A DNA stretch of 64,000 nt from Phallusia mammillata (GCA_003260075.1 QLIY01000540.1:1-64000), one strand, 5' to 3'. Counted from the stretch's first letter, positions 1 through 13,258 are shown. The notes: generated by a model not told the origin, from the sequence alone. A program made the numbers and translations.

Positions 1-3000
1 GTGAATCTAATTTTATAGTTTGTATTCTACATAGTATTATTATTTAAGCCCAGTGCCGATCACTGTGTTTTACCTTACAACACCCGACTTTTGCATGGTT
101 ATCTCTTGAAATGCATTATCTACAACTTTGCATGTGTGGGGACCCATGAGTTTTTGCCTGCAGAAACGACTAAAGTTATAAAAGACGGTGACTAATATGG
201 GACCCAATGCAAAATAAGCATAGGAAATATATTTATGTTTTAAAATAGGTTATAGTGTATATGCAAGGGCAATATGTGCTAAGCCACCCTTCTAGTTTAT
301 ACTCTAATTTGACCTGTTGATTGTTGTTTGGAGCCCCATCATTTACCGCATTATGCCCCTAAAATAGGTAGATTTGAACAGTTAGAATACACTATTTTAA
401 AGTGTCGATTGTTGTGTGTCATGCTAGCCCCAATTTTTTGCCCCACAGGCGTCTAAAATGAAATTTGTAAACAATATCTGAATTGAATGAAATTTGGACA
501 GCTTACAGAATATGCCATATTGTGGTGTCAATAGTTGTGATTACTTTGTTGTCATTTACCCCATCTGGCCTTTAATTTAGGTAAACTTCAAACATTGTCT
601 ACATGGAATGAGATTGGATAGTGTTTATAGCACGAAGTTTGGGACCTATGATTTTGTAACTGCAAAAACAAACGAATGTTATAAAAAATATTGGCTAATT
701 ATGGGGACCTTTCTATAAAGGGGACACATATTGTTTTTGTCCATATTTTTTTTCTTCTGTGTAACACTGGTTTGTTACATGCGTTTGATCAGGAAAGAGT
801 GCTTTAAATTTATTCAAATTTACACAGTTGTTAGCTATTGATCCAAATTTGATCCTCCTAAAGTTTGCCCCAGAATGACCTAGCGGTTCACCCACAGGAC
901 CCCAAAACGTTTTTTTTTTTTAAAATGGCTGTACTGACTAAAGTAAATTATCTAGGAGCTTCATGCTTTGTTGGTTGGTACAATGTAAGGTATTGTAAAT
1001 AATTTTGTAACTTTTTATTGGAATCACCCATTTTTACCCCTTAAACCCTAAAATAATAAGTTTTAGTTTTACGCCAGAAATACAAGCCCTAATGTGCAGA
1101 AATTTGAAACAATTGTTTGCCATAGGTTACTCATTTAGTATTTAAAATTTTACCTTAATTGGCCAAACAGTTACTCTTACAGCCCATAATCAGGTAGAAG
1201 TCCCAAGGGAGTAATTTACCGGTTTGCGATTGAGGCGGGAGAGCTCTGCTTGCCGTACCGACAGACAATTTATGAGACTGTTTTTGAGCAGCAATGCCAT
1301 GTTGTTTTATTAAGTTATCACATGCATTTTCTGACAATAAAGATGCAAAAAGAATACAGACAAAACTTTTTGAAAGTTTGGTTAATACTTTCTAATAATT
1401 TGTCAGAGTCTAAAAACAACCGCAACATTTGTTTACCGTTAATCCACACAAACACGCGTGTGGGGACCCATTCATTTTTGTTTGCAGAAATAATCATGTG
1501 TGTAAATGAAATGATGTGTATAGTAAATTGGTAAATAGGATATAGAAACCACAGTACGTCAGGCCCATAGGATATGGAATATATAAAATGGAAGCATATT
1601 AGAAAGCCACCTTCCTAGTTTTACTTGAATAGTTTAACTCGTTTTGACATGAAATGTTGGATTTGGATGAAACTTACACAGATGGCAGAGTTATTTAGAT
1701 GTGCATTTTGCTTTGTTTGTCTTGATAACCGAAGTATTTACCCATCTACCCCCTAAAATAGGTGAGTTTTTAAACAGCGTAGGAATTCAACCTGTAGCCC
1801 CAACATTTACCCCGCAAGCCTTTGTTGCAGGACACCACAAATAATTTTTTTTTGAGACGTGGAAATCATACGACAATATATACCACAAATAAAAGATTTC
1901 TTTGGTGCAAATCAATCATTCAATTTTTTTGTTTACAGCGCTTGTAAAATTATATTTATAGGTCCCCACCCCGAAAGGTGACACATATTGATTTTACTTG
2001 ATTTGTTTGTTTTTTTATTCTTTTTTTTTCATTTTATTTTTTCTTTCCAAAGTTTGTCCAAGTCATTTTGCCATGAAATGTTTGATGGATTTAGATGAAA
2101 TTTTCACAGATAGTAGATATCTTTATGTAGATTGTTATCTGGTTTGTTTGACTCAATGGTCCCAATATTTGCATGAGATTTGGACAGTTTGTACTTTACA
2201 TAAAATGTTTATTTAGGAAAAACTAACACTACCAATCACTGTGTTTGACTTATAACACTGTTGCTTATGGTTATCTGTTAACGGTTATAAAAGATTGTGG
2301 CTAATATGGGACCCATTATAAATTAAGTGTAGGGTACATATTAACATTTCAAAATAGGTTATAGTTGATATGCAATGGCAAAATGTGCCAAGCTACCCTT
2401 CTAGTTATATTCTATATCCTATATACCAATTTATTATAGACACCATTTGACCTACACACATGATTTTCCCCACACCTGTGTTAATGTGAATTGGTTACAA
2501 TATAATAATGGTGCAATTATTTTCGATTCTTAAGGACAAAAAAGCATCAACCAAAACTTAGAAAGGTTTTGTCCATATTCTTTTTACATCATTATATTGT
2601 CATATATTTACAGAAGTAGTGAAAAAGAATGGTAAAATACTTCTAATCTTCTGCAAATTTAATCTCTTATAGTTTTGACCTTGATATTGCTGTCCAAGTC
2701 CAGTTTTAAGGGAGTAATTCACTGGTTTACAATTATGGCGATTTAATGCATAGCAGGAACAGACGTTTTTTTTAGGCAGTCTTTTTGATGATTAAACACC
2801 AGCGCCATATTTTCAGTTTTAGCAAAGGTTTTATATCTTAGAAGTGAATAAAACGATACAGTGGTTTTGTACATGTTGACGTTGGTTTTGTACATGTTGA
2901 CATATTGTCAAACATTGTTGATTAACATGAAGGTAAAAAAAACTACGTTTTCCAAAGATGCAATAAAAAGTCATTAAACGGTCATTGTCAGCTTGGCCAC

Positions 3001-4260
3001 TGCACAACTAGAGGTCACTTAAGGTCAACTTTTTGACACATATACTCCTCAAACAATACATGAGTTAAATATAAATTAGGAAAAACGTTACTGTTGAACA
3101 CTAACGACTGGGTGCTATTGAAAACTGTGTCACAAGGTCATTAAAAATCGGTTGTTTGGTGATTACACGGCGATAGACTACTGAAAAACTATTTGTTATC
3201 AATACCTTTGCTGCAAAATATCTTCCTAATTTGTCAGTGTCTGTAATACTGTTCAGTTTTTCTGATTCAAAATTGGCATAGCACAGCAGCTATGTCGAGG
3301 TCAAGCCTAGAGATTAAATTCTCGGATTGGGAGTATTCTCAGATTTTTTTGTGTTTTTTCACTGTGTTTGAAAATATATGACAATACAGTGTAAACAGGA
3401 TATGGACAAAACTTTTTGAACTTTGGGTTGCTGCTTTCCGCTAATTTGTCCTTCTCAAAAAGAATTTAAAAATAACAAATTTGAAAACCTTTTTACCTTG
3501 ACTAATTCGCATAAACAGGTGTGAGATCAAATGGTGTTTAAAGTAAATTGATAAATAGGGTGCACAACATATCAAATGGAAATATATAGAAATGCCACCT
3601 TTCTAGTTTATGCATGACTTGTTCTCGAATTTATTCATCAAAAATAATATAGCTACGTTGTAAGGAAAAAGGTTCTTAACTGTGTTTACAATACCTACAA
3701 GTCATTATGTGGTGACAAAGCTGACCACGACCTTTAATTGTGGCTTTGGAAACGTCATGTTCTTTTCTTTACTTTTATGTTAACCAACAACGTTTTGCCT
3801 GATATATAACAAAGCAAAGTATTGTTTATCACGATTAAATCATGTCTGAGGTATCAAACCTTCGCCAAAACTAAAAATGTTTATGTCAACATTATAAAAT
3901 GTGTAGCATCAGTGCACAAAAACAGCTCTTTTCTTATCCCCGAAAAGACAGGCTAGTAAAACGTCTATTCATTCTTGTAAAACGTCTGTCAAGAAGAGAC
4001 CACCCACTCTGCATTAAACCGCCCTAATTGCAAACCAGTGATTTCTCACTTGGGACTTCTATCTGTGGGTGAACTGCTGTGTCATTCGGGGTCATTGAGA
4101 GGATCAACTTTGGATAAATAACTGACAACTGTGTAAAATGGAATAAATTTGATGCACTCTTTCTTGACCAAACACGAAAAAATCTGAACACAAACCTAGC
4201 CTATTCTGAAAAGGGAAATGAGCTAATTAAAAATCACTGCCAAAAAACTGCAGCTAAGAT
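1..4260. repeat. array of decayed dispersed repeats, no gene
   Basis: No supported gene. Several diverged copies of one repeat lie here. Copies end in a shared block resembling GCCACCTTTCTAGTT near 299, 1621, 2407 and 3608, each followed by unrelated sequence. Other shared blocks include the one beginning GTGGGGACCCAT (137 and 1457) and a block ending in GGTTATAG (about 250 and 2355). The stretch 780-900 is found again in inverse orientation at about 4070-4185, and 1190-1250 recurs inverted at about 3985-4060. The same end block also turns up at 40645-40691 in another gene's intron. I infer an old transposon family; no transposase remains visible. Confidence 0.6.
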
Positions 4261-4585
4261 ACAAGAAAAATTGTTCAATACATTTGTCTAAACCAGGGTT
4301 ATTCAACGTGGGCGATTTCGTCTACCGAGGGGGCGATGGTGAAAATTTGGGAAGTTGGGGGGCGATTTGACTTCAAAAGGGGGCGATTTCAACATTACTA
4401 ATTGTATAAGTATGTACAAGAACTGTGAGACTCGGCTAACTTTAACGCACAAGCAGATATAATTCGTCTTGCAAACAAACACCAGGGACAAGGTACACAT
4501 CAGCATAAACATGCTGCTAACTGAATACATTGTGATTACTGGGGATTGTTTATACTTTTTTTGATTTTGAAAGCAAGGTTGGGCA

Positions 4586-5747
4586 CAGACTTGGACAACT
4601 AGATAATTCTAGTTGTCTAATTCGGCAAATTAGAGCAAAATGGCGGTAATTCTAATTCTAATCTAATGTAGAAATATCAAGTAAGCTCTAATTTTAATTC
4701 TAATCTAATTTACAGTTTTCCCCAAATCGTTAGTTTGTCCAACGGAAGTTTTAGGCAAGTGATATAAGCATGTCTTTGATGTCCAAACCCACATCACCAA
4801 TAAGACCAAACCACATGACTAAAAAGTGTTTCAATTATACTTGATACTGTGACGAACAGTACTTACGCACTGTATTACTACCTCATGGGCTGTTGCGTGG
4901 CGATAAAAGGGAATACAGGTTGTCGGTCAGTTGAAGTAGGCTATGCATAAAAGTTCACTAACTTAGCATCATCCGATTATGAAAACCAGTGTTCTACGGT
5001 CATTAGTATTTTAAGTTTTTAAGTAGTGAGAGCTTCGGCTAAAAAGATTTAATTTTGGACTGAAGTGTTAAAGATGGCTGTATTTTTTTTCAGAAGGTCT
5101 TTTAGTAGCTCAGGGAAGCGAGAATGACAGATAATCCTGTCATACGATACAAAAGTAGGTTACAGTTTTAGCTCAGGATACACAAAAGGTATCCACTATA
5201 CAGGGTGTAAAAATTAGGACATTTTAATGTCAACAAAGTATGCAATAAAAAAAGACAGCTGTAACGCTTCGCCTTTTTAAAACTCTATGTGTCACTATAG
5301 GAATCTTTATCTGGCATCCAGTTAAAAGAAACATCAATCACATGGAGGAGAAATTGCGGTAGCTGCGTAAATCGTAAAGGTGCAGTTTTATTGCAACTGT
5401 CCACCGACGTCAAAAATCGAGACTCACGAAAATTTCAGGCCAAAGTTTTAGATATTTTTTAAATTGATGCGGCTCGATAACTACTTGACATGACGGCAAA
5501 AATCAGGTTCACCTAAACGCTTTTTATTCACGCTGAACTATATAGAGAAACATGCAAATCTCGAGTTCAAATTTAAAATGAACTAAAGTTGGTTGGTATA
5601 AATTTAATTCTAGTTCGAATTCTAATTTAATTTCTAGTTTTTGAAAAAGTGGTAATTCTAATCTAATTAGAAAAAAAACTAATATACTCTAATTTTAATT
5701 CTAATCTAATTTGAAAAAACGAAAAAAAATCTAGTTGTCCAAGTCTG
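4586..5747. mobile_element. terminal-inverted-repeat element with TAATTCTAATCTAAT sub-terminal repeats
   Basis: The left end reads CAGACTTGGACAACTAGAT and the right end is its reverse complement (ATCTAGTTGTCCAAGTCTG), giving an almost perfect 19-bp terminal inverted repeat. Just inside each end are several copies of an AATTCTAATCTAAT-like motif (4650-4710 and 5600-5715). No open reading frame was found. It looks like a MITE of about 1.16 kb inserted in the larger hAT-like element. Confidence 0.7.
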
Positions 5748-5900
5748 CTTTTGGGGACCGTGGGGCAGTTTGGGGGACCGCGAAATAGCAATTCTATAAT
5801 CTTATTTGGCGTCAGTTTGTGTCACTAAATAAGTTTAAATCAAAGTAGAACAAAATCGTAATGTTTTTTTTGTCTTGTCTGTGATGTCACAAGCTGTCTT

Positions 5901-6076
5901 CAGTGCCGGATTAAGGGTCTGCTGGCCTGTAGGCACATTTTATAAGTTGCCAGAAAATCAGGGTCGCCAACTAAAAAAATTAGAGTTATCAGTGTTCTAC
6001 TAAATTTAAATTGGCCTGGATTTTTGCCTGGCCTGTAGGCACGTGCCTACTTTGCCTAATAGTTAATCTGGCACTG
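5901..6076. mobile_element. hAT-type MITE, 176 bp
   Basis: Ends are CAGTGCCGGATTAA and TTAATCTGGCACTG, a terminal inverted repeat with one mismatch. The flanking 8-mers GCTGTCTT and GCTGTCTA match at 7 of 8 positions, as expected of a hAT target-site duplication. Non-coding. Confidence 0.8.
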
Positions 6077-6216
6077 GCTGTCTATGGATAATAGTTTTGC
6101 AAAGTTTTGCATATCTAGCTAAAATCCTGCTTTTTTCTGAAAACCAACTTTCGTTTTTCTGAAATACACGTTCAGGCTTAAGGACCGCGAGCCCTCGAAA
6201 TAATGGTAAAGGCATA

Positions 6217-6217
<1 letters not shown>

Positions 6218-6304
<87 letters not shown>
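6218..6304 (+). other. run of 87 C, probable sequence gap
   Basis: Uninterrupted C tract with no flanking duplication. Its length and its + strand orientation fit the set of probable gap placeholders in this window. The poly-glycine protein readable across it on the other strand is not real. Confidence 0.7.
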
Positions 6305-6718
6305 ACGTCACTAATGCGTGCAACCACAAGAACTCAAATTCAAAGCCAACCATACTTTCTATAGAATGCAACGTTCGTCAAAATCAGAAAAACTCATATG
6401 TATGAAATAATGTTTAGTTCGCAATTGCAACACGTTGCTGTAGCTTTTATCATTGGTTTAGCAACGCTTAAAAAATGTTTTGTCAAGTTCAACCATTTAT
6501 TGCAACCCATTTGCACTGTACACAACAATGGCCCATTCACTGGCAGACAATTGTGTGTTTGGCGGCATAAACAAAGCACCAACCAAAACAGGTTGCAGTT
6601 TAAGCCACATTTTGTGGCTGTATCGCCAGCACGTTCGTTTAAAAGCATAGTTGTTCCCAATTTTATTCAGATATGACGATATTTGGTACGATACCGCTAC
6701 AAACTAACCTAAATTTCC

Positions 6719-6719
<1 letters not shown>

Positions 6720-6809
<90 letters not shown>
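6720..6809 (+). other. run of 90 C, probable sequence gap
   Basis: Uninterrupted C tract of the long class, without flanking duplication. The sequence between this run and the previous one (6305-6719) shows no supported gene. Confidence 0.7.
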
Positions 6810-6811
<2 letters not shown>

Positions 6812-6859
6812 GACCGTTTTGAAAAAATAATGAAAAAGTTTGAGAACCACTGAGCTAGA

Positions 6860-7757
6860 CAGATGTCACCGTTTTTACTTTACAAACTTTAGGCTACGTT
6901 TCTGGAATCACACACTAAATAAAACGAATATAATGGCGGGTCTAAAATTTACTGAAATGGAATTGTAACGAGTCCGATTTTATATATAGACCAATCCAAA
7001 TAGGCTAAAGGCGAGAAATGGTACATTGTACATATGTGCTTTTGCAAGTATGACTGTTCCACATTTCCTGCTTAAAGACTGCGTCTAATCACAACATACA
7101 GATAGGGTTTATAAGAAGGGTCCACAGAGCAGAGTAACATTTATACAATCTTTTATGAAACTGTTACAGGGACGATTATACAGAATTCACAGCATGAAAG
7201 TTGACTTATCAGCGTGCATTCTTGGCTTCTGCTGGAATTGTGCGGTCTGTGTGAGAAAAAAGTTGTTACATTCAACTCTGTAAAGAAATTTATTTTTGTC
7301 ATGGTGTCTCATTCGGAAGTAAACAAGTCTTAAAATCGATATTTTTCGATAGTGCTTGTATAAACAATAGTGTCTCAACAAAGATCATGACATTGAAAAG
7401 TAAATTTAGGCTTACCCTTGTCTCGTTGAGCAATTTGTATGTTGTGTCCTTCGTTTGTATGCCTTTGCCCAGTTTTTTAGTGCCTGGGACAATTCACAAA
7501 TCTCTTGGTGGTCGAATTCATTACTCGGATTTTGTTGTAGAAATCTGTACACAACATTTCTTTAAAACACCTAGTTTTGTACTGCTGATTAACATTTCTG
7601 TTTTACCAAGAAACTTTTCCACTAAATTTTCTTAAATTATTGGCAAATGATCTAACAGTGGTTCAGATCTATGATACCCGTCTTTCCCATGGCTACATAG
7701 AATTACACATGACCAGTCTTATAACATAAACATATCTCTGAAACAACAACAAATGTT
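6860..7757. other. intergenic, nothing recognised
   Basis: AT-rich sequence downstream of the minus-strand zinc-finger gene. Short open frames at 7187-7381 and 7387-7635 have no recognisable domain, splice context or homology, so I do not call them genes. Confidence 0.5.
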
Positions 7758-8857
7758 TTAAAATATGTACATCACAAATGTTTTTAAACTATCGATGAAT
7801 CCCAGAATGGTTGGGGCCTTCGGTTTTTCATCAAAAAGAATTTTTTTCAGACTCTTTTTGTTCATTCTCCACACTCTTCCCATCCTGGCATAGAGACGAG
7901 AGATATCTCCCAAAATTTGTTTGATTGTAGTGGGCCTAAAGCCTCCCCCATCTGGGCCTCTCAACCAAATCTAAAAAATATAATTATAAATATAGTTGGT
8001 CATGATTATCAACAAAAGGTCACTTTTTGTTTAAAATATTGAGAAATCATGCTGTTGCCTATTTTACCCGAAAATTGTCCACAACATTGTTTGGATTTTT
8101 TTCCTGTCTTAAAATGCTTTTTTTCTCTTCACTGCCCCTCTAAAAACAGTAAATATTAAATTTTAGAAAGATTTAATTTGCAAAATGATTTTGTTTTAAG
8201 TGCAACAAAAGTTTCTTACCTCCATTTTATGAAATCGTGTAAGATGGTGGTCTAAACGGCCAACACCTTTTGAGCAAAGTGGGCAGATGTTTTTCTTCTT
8301 GCTGTCTGACAAAAAAAACTATTCTTTGCTCTCGAGTTGTCAGATTATGCCTTTTTACTAGATGCTGGGACATGTTTACAATCTGTAATTGGCATTGTGT
8401 TTGCTGATTGATGAACTAACATTTTACAAATAAAATATTTTTTGTTAAATTATTTACCAATTTTTTGCAAATTTTACATTCTTTGCCCTCTTTTTTAGAT
8501 ATTTCCTCCACTACGGATATGGGCTAGCTTCCTTTGAAGACTTCTGCCTACAATACATGCAACTTTTACTATCATAAGCCACAAATCCTGATATTTTCAT
8601 TTATACTCTTTCATTTATAACAGGCACAGCAATATAGTAATGCAATTATTCAGAGAAAATCAGTGACTTAAAGTTGGGAGCTGGCGATTTTCAAGGTTGT
8701 AAAGATACGAAACAAGTGTATCAATAGACACATCACATTAATAATTCGTTGTAGGACGCTCATAACAAAGAAAAAGTTGCTCACCACTTTCGTCAGTACT
8801 ATTTCCGATATAATCTCGGTCGCTGTCTAAAACATCTTCTGAAGAAGGAAACGACAT
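7758..8857 (-). CDS. small C2H2 zinc-finger protein with tyrosine-recombinase-like N-terminal region
   Basis: Four exons (8857-8785, 8305-8220, 8139-8068, 7970-7758) join with matching phases and GT-AG borders into 147 codons plus stop. The start at 8857 is an ATG opening an acidic, serine-rich N-terminus (MSFPSSEDVLDSDRD). Exon 2 encodes one C2H2 finger, CPLCSKGVGRLDHHLTRFH (Cys-x2-Cys, His-x4-His). Exon 4 has WLRGPDGGGFRPTTIKQ and later PKAPTILGFIDSLKTF. That order (finger, 'WL..PDGG', then 'K..TI..F..SL..F') resembles metazoan proteins whose N-terminal SAM-like segment precedes a tyrosine-recombinase-type core. Here the protein stops before any catalytic domain. A weak donor inside exon 4 (after ACATTT) and an acceptor near 7738 would give a different short tail. 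Function unknown; a domesticated or truncated transposon gene is the likeliest reading. Confidence 0.55.
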
Positions 8858-9690
8858 TTCAATGGATAGTATACTAGTCTGGTGGTGACAAAGGGAATCT
8901 AAATAGTGAAAAAATAATCAATTTGAGTCCTAACTGTGTGTTCTACAAATGAAAAAGAACATATGCATATCTCCACATGGAAACATATGCATATCTAAAT
9001 TGACATGACGCAACAACGATAACAAACAGTTAGCAAGAGGTTTGAAAATAATTACGATTTAAGTGTGACTGCAGTTCTTTGTGTGGTGTAATTGTATAAA
9101 AAAGCAAATATATTTCTAGTCGAAAAATGAATACCTTGAATTGGCCAGACCCTTAAAAGCAATAACTTGTTGTATTGATAAAAAATATGGCGCAGAATGG
9201 ATCTATAATCTATATGTTCGAAATTGTGTTAATGGAATGGTTTCCAACTTATTCAGTTTGGCCAAACAGCTTATCGCATAGATTAAGTTTCGCACGCAAC
9301 TGCGCGGGCTGACCGGCTGCGAATTCTCGCCCGGGCAGCATGACAGTCCCCATCCTATCGTCACATATATTAACGCTGACAAGTGACTTTTAGTTAGCTG
9401 GCCGCTATACGTGAAGAAAGCCCGGGCACAATCCAAAAGAGTTGTTCGTGTATTTTTTTACTTTGCATTAATTACAAATGCTTTGATTGAAAAAAGCCCA
9501 TGGACGTTAATAGGTTACTACTGACAAACAAACAATAAGCGCCGACCATACGCCGTTGGACTATATTTATAAATGGACTATATTCTAACGGGCATTAGAC
9601 AACGAAGAAACGGAACAAAAACAGATCTTGATTAACCGTTTAAATGTACTAAAATAAAGAGAAAACATAACTGATTGCACGCTTCTACTA
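8858..9690. other. intergenic, upstream of zinc-finger gene
   Basis: No supported gene. It should hold the promoter of the minus-strand zinc-finger gene, but I see no defined motif. The open frame at 9203-9436 on the minus strand has no recognisable domain. Confidence 0.4.
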
Positions 9691-12652
9691 AACCTTCGTT
9701 ACGTTTTAAATTTGATGATAGTTTTCAAAAACAACTTAATCAGATTCGCAAACCTATTTAATTGTAAAACAAAAATACTTTCTCCGAAATTAAAAAAATA
9801 CTTCTTGTCAAAACCTCACGTTACAATATAATACTGCATACAAACTTCATTTCGTTTTAATATTCTGAATATCACACAAAGGCGTGTTNAATAATAGGAC
9901 AAGTATTCGTACAAGGAAACATGTTTAGATTTGGGATTCACTTCTATCAACGATCATGCTGCAAAGCCACGATGTGTGTTATGTTATGTAGGCTCGAAAT
10001 TGCAGTCCGTTTCGTTGTCGAACAAGACAGTTAAAAGTCGAATCACAGACCCCCCCCCCCCACGTTACAATATAATACTGCATACAAACTTCATTTCGTT
10101 TTAATATTCTGAATATCACACAAAGGCGTGTTACACCGAAACTGTCTTTAAGTTGAAAATGACTACTCTCAGTCTCAAGTCTCAACTCAGTGCAAGGGTT
10201 TAAAAGGAGTCCAAAAACAATTGACCTGCAGCTGACATAAAACAGTAATGTTTTTCTTCTCCCAATTTCCCATGACCTGTTGGCTGTTGCCAAACGTTCG
10301 GTTCAATAGGTCAGGGGCGATTCTTATGCCCTTTGTGACGGCCAGACCACATGTAGCGTTAGGAAAATACCAATTTATTCACCACACATTTATCATATTG
10401 AGTTGAAACATTGCTAAAGAAGCCTATGCCGTTTGCTTATCAATTTATGAAATGAGTGCGCCGAAGTTTAATAACGAACAACTGTTTGCTGTATTCGCAA
10501 GTAAATATTTTAATTATATCATGCTATGTCTTGGCATTGTCCATTGCGTTGGTATCGTCCCTGATATAAACGTGTTTTATCGGCTGGAAAAAAAGAGAAA
10601 CGATTTTAAATTACTTATCAAAAGGCATTCTCCCTGTTGTGATTAACGTTGGATAACAAAAGTGAACAATATAACATTAACGTGAACATACCCCAAAAGA
10701 AAGGAGACCACTGCATGCGTTGAAATCAATTGTTATCCGATTTTGCTGAGGTCAGTTTCATACGTGACTCTCGGGTCGGTTCAAATTAACTTTTCCATGA
10801 CTGCAAAGACACACAACACTGATCAAAATGAGAACTCTTTTCGGAACCTTGTTGCAAAAGTATTAGTGCCAAAAGTCAAATAACATGTCCACAAATGAAT
10901 CTTTTTATTCAGTTAACTTTTGGATTGCTTTTACAGGACTTCATTAAACCTCAACTTATTTAGTTATGGCATAATCTAGTTCACAAGGACACTGCTAACC
11001 ATTGTATAAAGATAGTATGTGGTTTTATTATAAAGAGGGCCACCAATGATATCCACAAGATATAACTTGAAGTAAATCAAGCAGCTGTAAAACTTGGTCG
11101 CTTTTTGAGAGTTTAGGATTTCAAAAATATTTCCATGTCAGTTTCAGCTATATAACGTATTTACTCGAATGTAAGCCGCGGAATGTTTTTACCTGTAGTT
11201 TGTGCGGCTATTTGAGAGTCATTACTATGTTTTTTGTTTCTCTTTTTCCCCCCCCCCTGATGTTTGAAGCTTGGGTCGTGAGATGTTCATATAACTCAGA
11301 TTTGGCTCGCGGTCATAAAAGTTTGAGAACCACTGTACTAAACCTTCGTTACGTTTTAAATTTGATGATAGTTTTCAAAAACAACTTAATCAGATTCGCA
11401 AACCTATTTAATTGTAAAACAAAAATACTTTCTCCGAAATTAAAAAAATACTTCTTGTCAAAACCTCACGTTACAATATAATACTGCATACAAACTTCAT
11501 TTCGTTTTAATATTCTGAATATCACACAAAGGCGTGTTACACCGAAACTGTCTTTAAGTTGAAAATGACTACTCTCAGTCTCAAGTCTCAACTCAGTGCA
11601 AGGGTTTAAAAGGAGTCCAAAAACAATTGACCTGCAGCTGACATAAAACAGTAATGTTTTTCTTCTCCCAATTTCCCATGACCTGTTGGCTGTTGCCAAA
11701 CGTTCGGTTCAATAGGTCAGGGGCGATTCTTATGCCCTTTGTGACGGCCAGACCACATGTAGCGTTAGGAAAATACCAATTTATTCACCACACATTTATC
11801 ATATTGAGTTGAAACATTGCTAAAGAAGCCTATGCCGTTTGCTTATCAATTTATGAAATGAGTGCGCCGAAGTTTAATAACGAACAACTGTTTGCTGTAT
11901 TCGCAAGTAAATATTTTAATTATATCATGCTATGTCTTGGCATTGTCCATTGCGTTGGTATCGTCCCTGATATAAACGTGTTTTATCGGCTGGAAAAAAA
12001 GAGAAACGATTTTAAATTACTTATCAAAAGGCATTCTCCCTGTTGTGATTAACGTTGGATAACAAAAGTGAACAATATAACATTAACGTGGACATACCCC
12101 AAAAGAAAGGAGACCACTGCATGCGTTGAAATCAATTGTTATCCGATTTTGCTGAGGTCAGTTTCATACGTGACTCTCGGGTCGGTTCAAATTAACTTTT
12201 CCATGACTGCAAAGACACACAACACTGATCAAAATGAGAACTCTTTTCGGAACCTTGTTGCAAAAGTATTAGTGCCAAAAGTCAAATAACATGTCCACAA
12301 ATGAATCTTTTTATTCAGTTAACTTTTGGATTGCTTTTACAGGACTTCATTAAACCTCAACTTATTTAGTTATGGCATAATCTAGTTCACAAGGACACTG
12401 CTAACCATTGTATAAAGATAGTATGTGGTTTTATTATAAAGAGGGCCACCAATGATATCCACAAGATATAACTTGAAGTAAATCAAGCAGCTGTAAAACT
12501 TGGTCGCTTTTTGAGAGTTTAGGATTTCAAAAATATTTCCATGTCAGTTTCTGCTATATAACGTATTTACTCGAATGTAAGCCGCGGAATGTTTTTACCT
12601 GTAGTTTGTGCGGCTATTTGAGAGTCATTACTATGTTTTTTGTTTCTCTTTT
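9691..12652 (+). repeat. near-identical 1.4-kb block present twice
   Basis: 9691-11247 is repeated at 11341-12652. The second half is offset by 1,406 bp, with only isolated differences (for example 10684/12090 and 11151/12557). The first copy holds an extra 9889-10061 segment beginning at a single N and ending in 12 C, after which 9817-9888 is repeated at 10061-10132. The copies are separated by 10 C at 11248-11257. Short frames beginning MSAPKF (10452, 11858) and MATANR (10293, 11699, minus) occur in both but have no recognised domain. The junctions suggest two haplotypes laid end to end, though a true tandem duplication is possible. Confidence 0.7.
11258..11340. mobile_element. right end of a hAT-like element present in one copy only
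   Basis: The second copy of the block begins with about 80 bp ending GTTTGAGAACCACTG and then TACTAAAC. In the first copy (9684-9691) TACTAAAC is present without the element, so it looks like an empty target site. This suggests an insertion polymorphism between the two copies. Confidence 0.55.
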
Positions 12653-12826
12653 TTCTTAACAAGAATTTNTTTGATTTTCAGAAACGTAAAGCTTTTCCAA
12701 AAAAAATGAGCTATATTTTATTTTTCCCGTTTTATTTTAAGTTACCAAAATCGGGATATTTTTTTTTTGCATTTTTAAATTCTACATGCTCGACTTAGTA
12801 CAGGTGTGAAATTTCACCTTTCTACC

Positions 12827-13075
12827 TGTACTAGAACTGAAGATATGCGATGTTTTGTGTGTTTGCTGGAGTCTTTTTTCCACTGTTTGCCCTGGGAGCG
12901 TTGGTCTAATAGCGTTATGTGGCAGGGACTCACATCAGGAGACGGGCATGCGAGCGTTTTTCGCACAATGTGCTCGAAAATGTGCAGGTCANTGTACTAG
13001 AACTGAAGATATGCGATGTTTTGTGTGTTTGCTGGAGCCTTTTTTCCGCTGTTTGCCCTGGGGGCGTTGGTGCTT
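12827..13075 (+). repeat. local duplication joined by a single N
   Basis: About 80 bp starting at 12827 (TGTACTAGAACTGAAGATAT) recur directly after the N at 12992 with a few substitutions. This is the same rewind-and-continue layout as the poly-C junctions, but with one N as joiner. The open frames crossing it are not genes. Confidence 0.65.
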
Positions 13076-13258
13076 TTATCGGGGGCGGCTTACAATCGAG
13101 GACGGCTTATACTTTAATTTTATCTCGATATTATTTCTACACTCTTTTTAACTTATTTGGGGTTCAATCTTATATGCATGTACAGATTATACGTCGATAT
13201 ACGTTCTGCTAGGTACAACTATCAACGTAACTAACAGATAGGGGCAAATAGTTATACT

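Larger units (their letters stand above)
4294..6852. mobile_element. composite hAT-like non-autonomous element, heavily nested
   Basis: The left end (CAGGGTTATTCAACGTGGGCG) and the right end (GTTTGAGAACCACTG) have the inverted CAGxGGTT..AACCxCTG form typical of hAT termini. The flanks GTCTAAAC and AGCTAGAC agree at 5 of 8 bases, a weak 8-bp target-site duplication. Inside lie two further elements (4586-5747 and 5901-6076) and two long C tracts that probably mark gaps. No transposase is recognisable. Boundaries are fairly convincing; calling it one element is inference. Confidence 0.5.

Noticed and set aside
6063-6371. Minus-strand frame with a long poly-glycine stretch; same at 17671-17979 and 17850-18152
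   Set aside because: The glycines come from C runs that are probably gap filler, and the frames have no other coding sign.
9203-9436. Minus-strand 77-codon frame
   Set aside because: No recognisable family, splice context or coding bias.
10452-12052. Two identical 64-codon frames starting MSAPKF as a duplicated gene
   Set aside because: They lie in the near-identical repeated block, show no recognised domain or splice partners, and are identical because the block is repeated.
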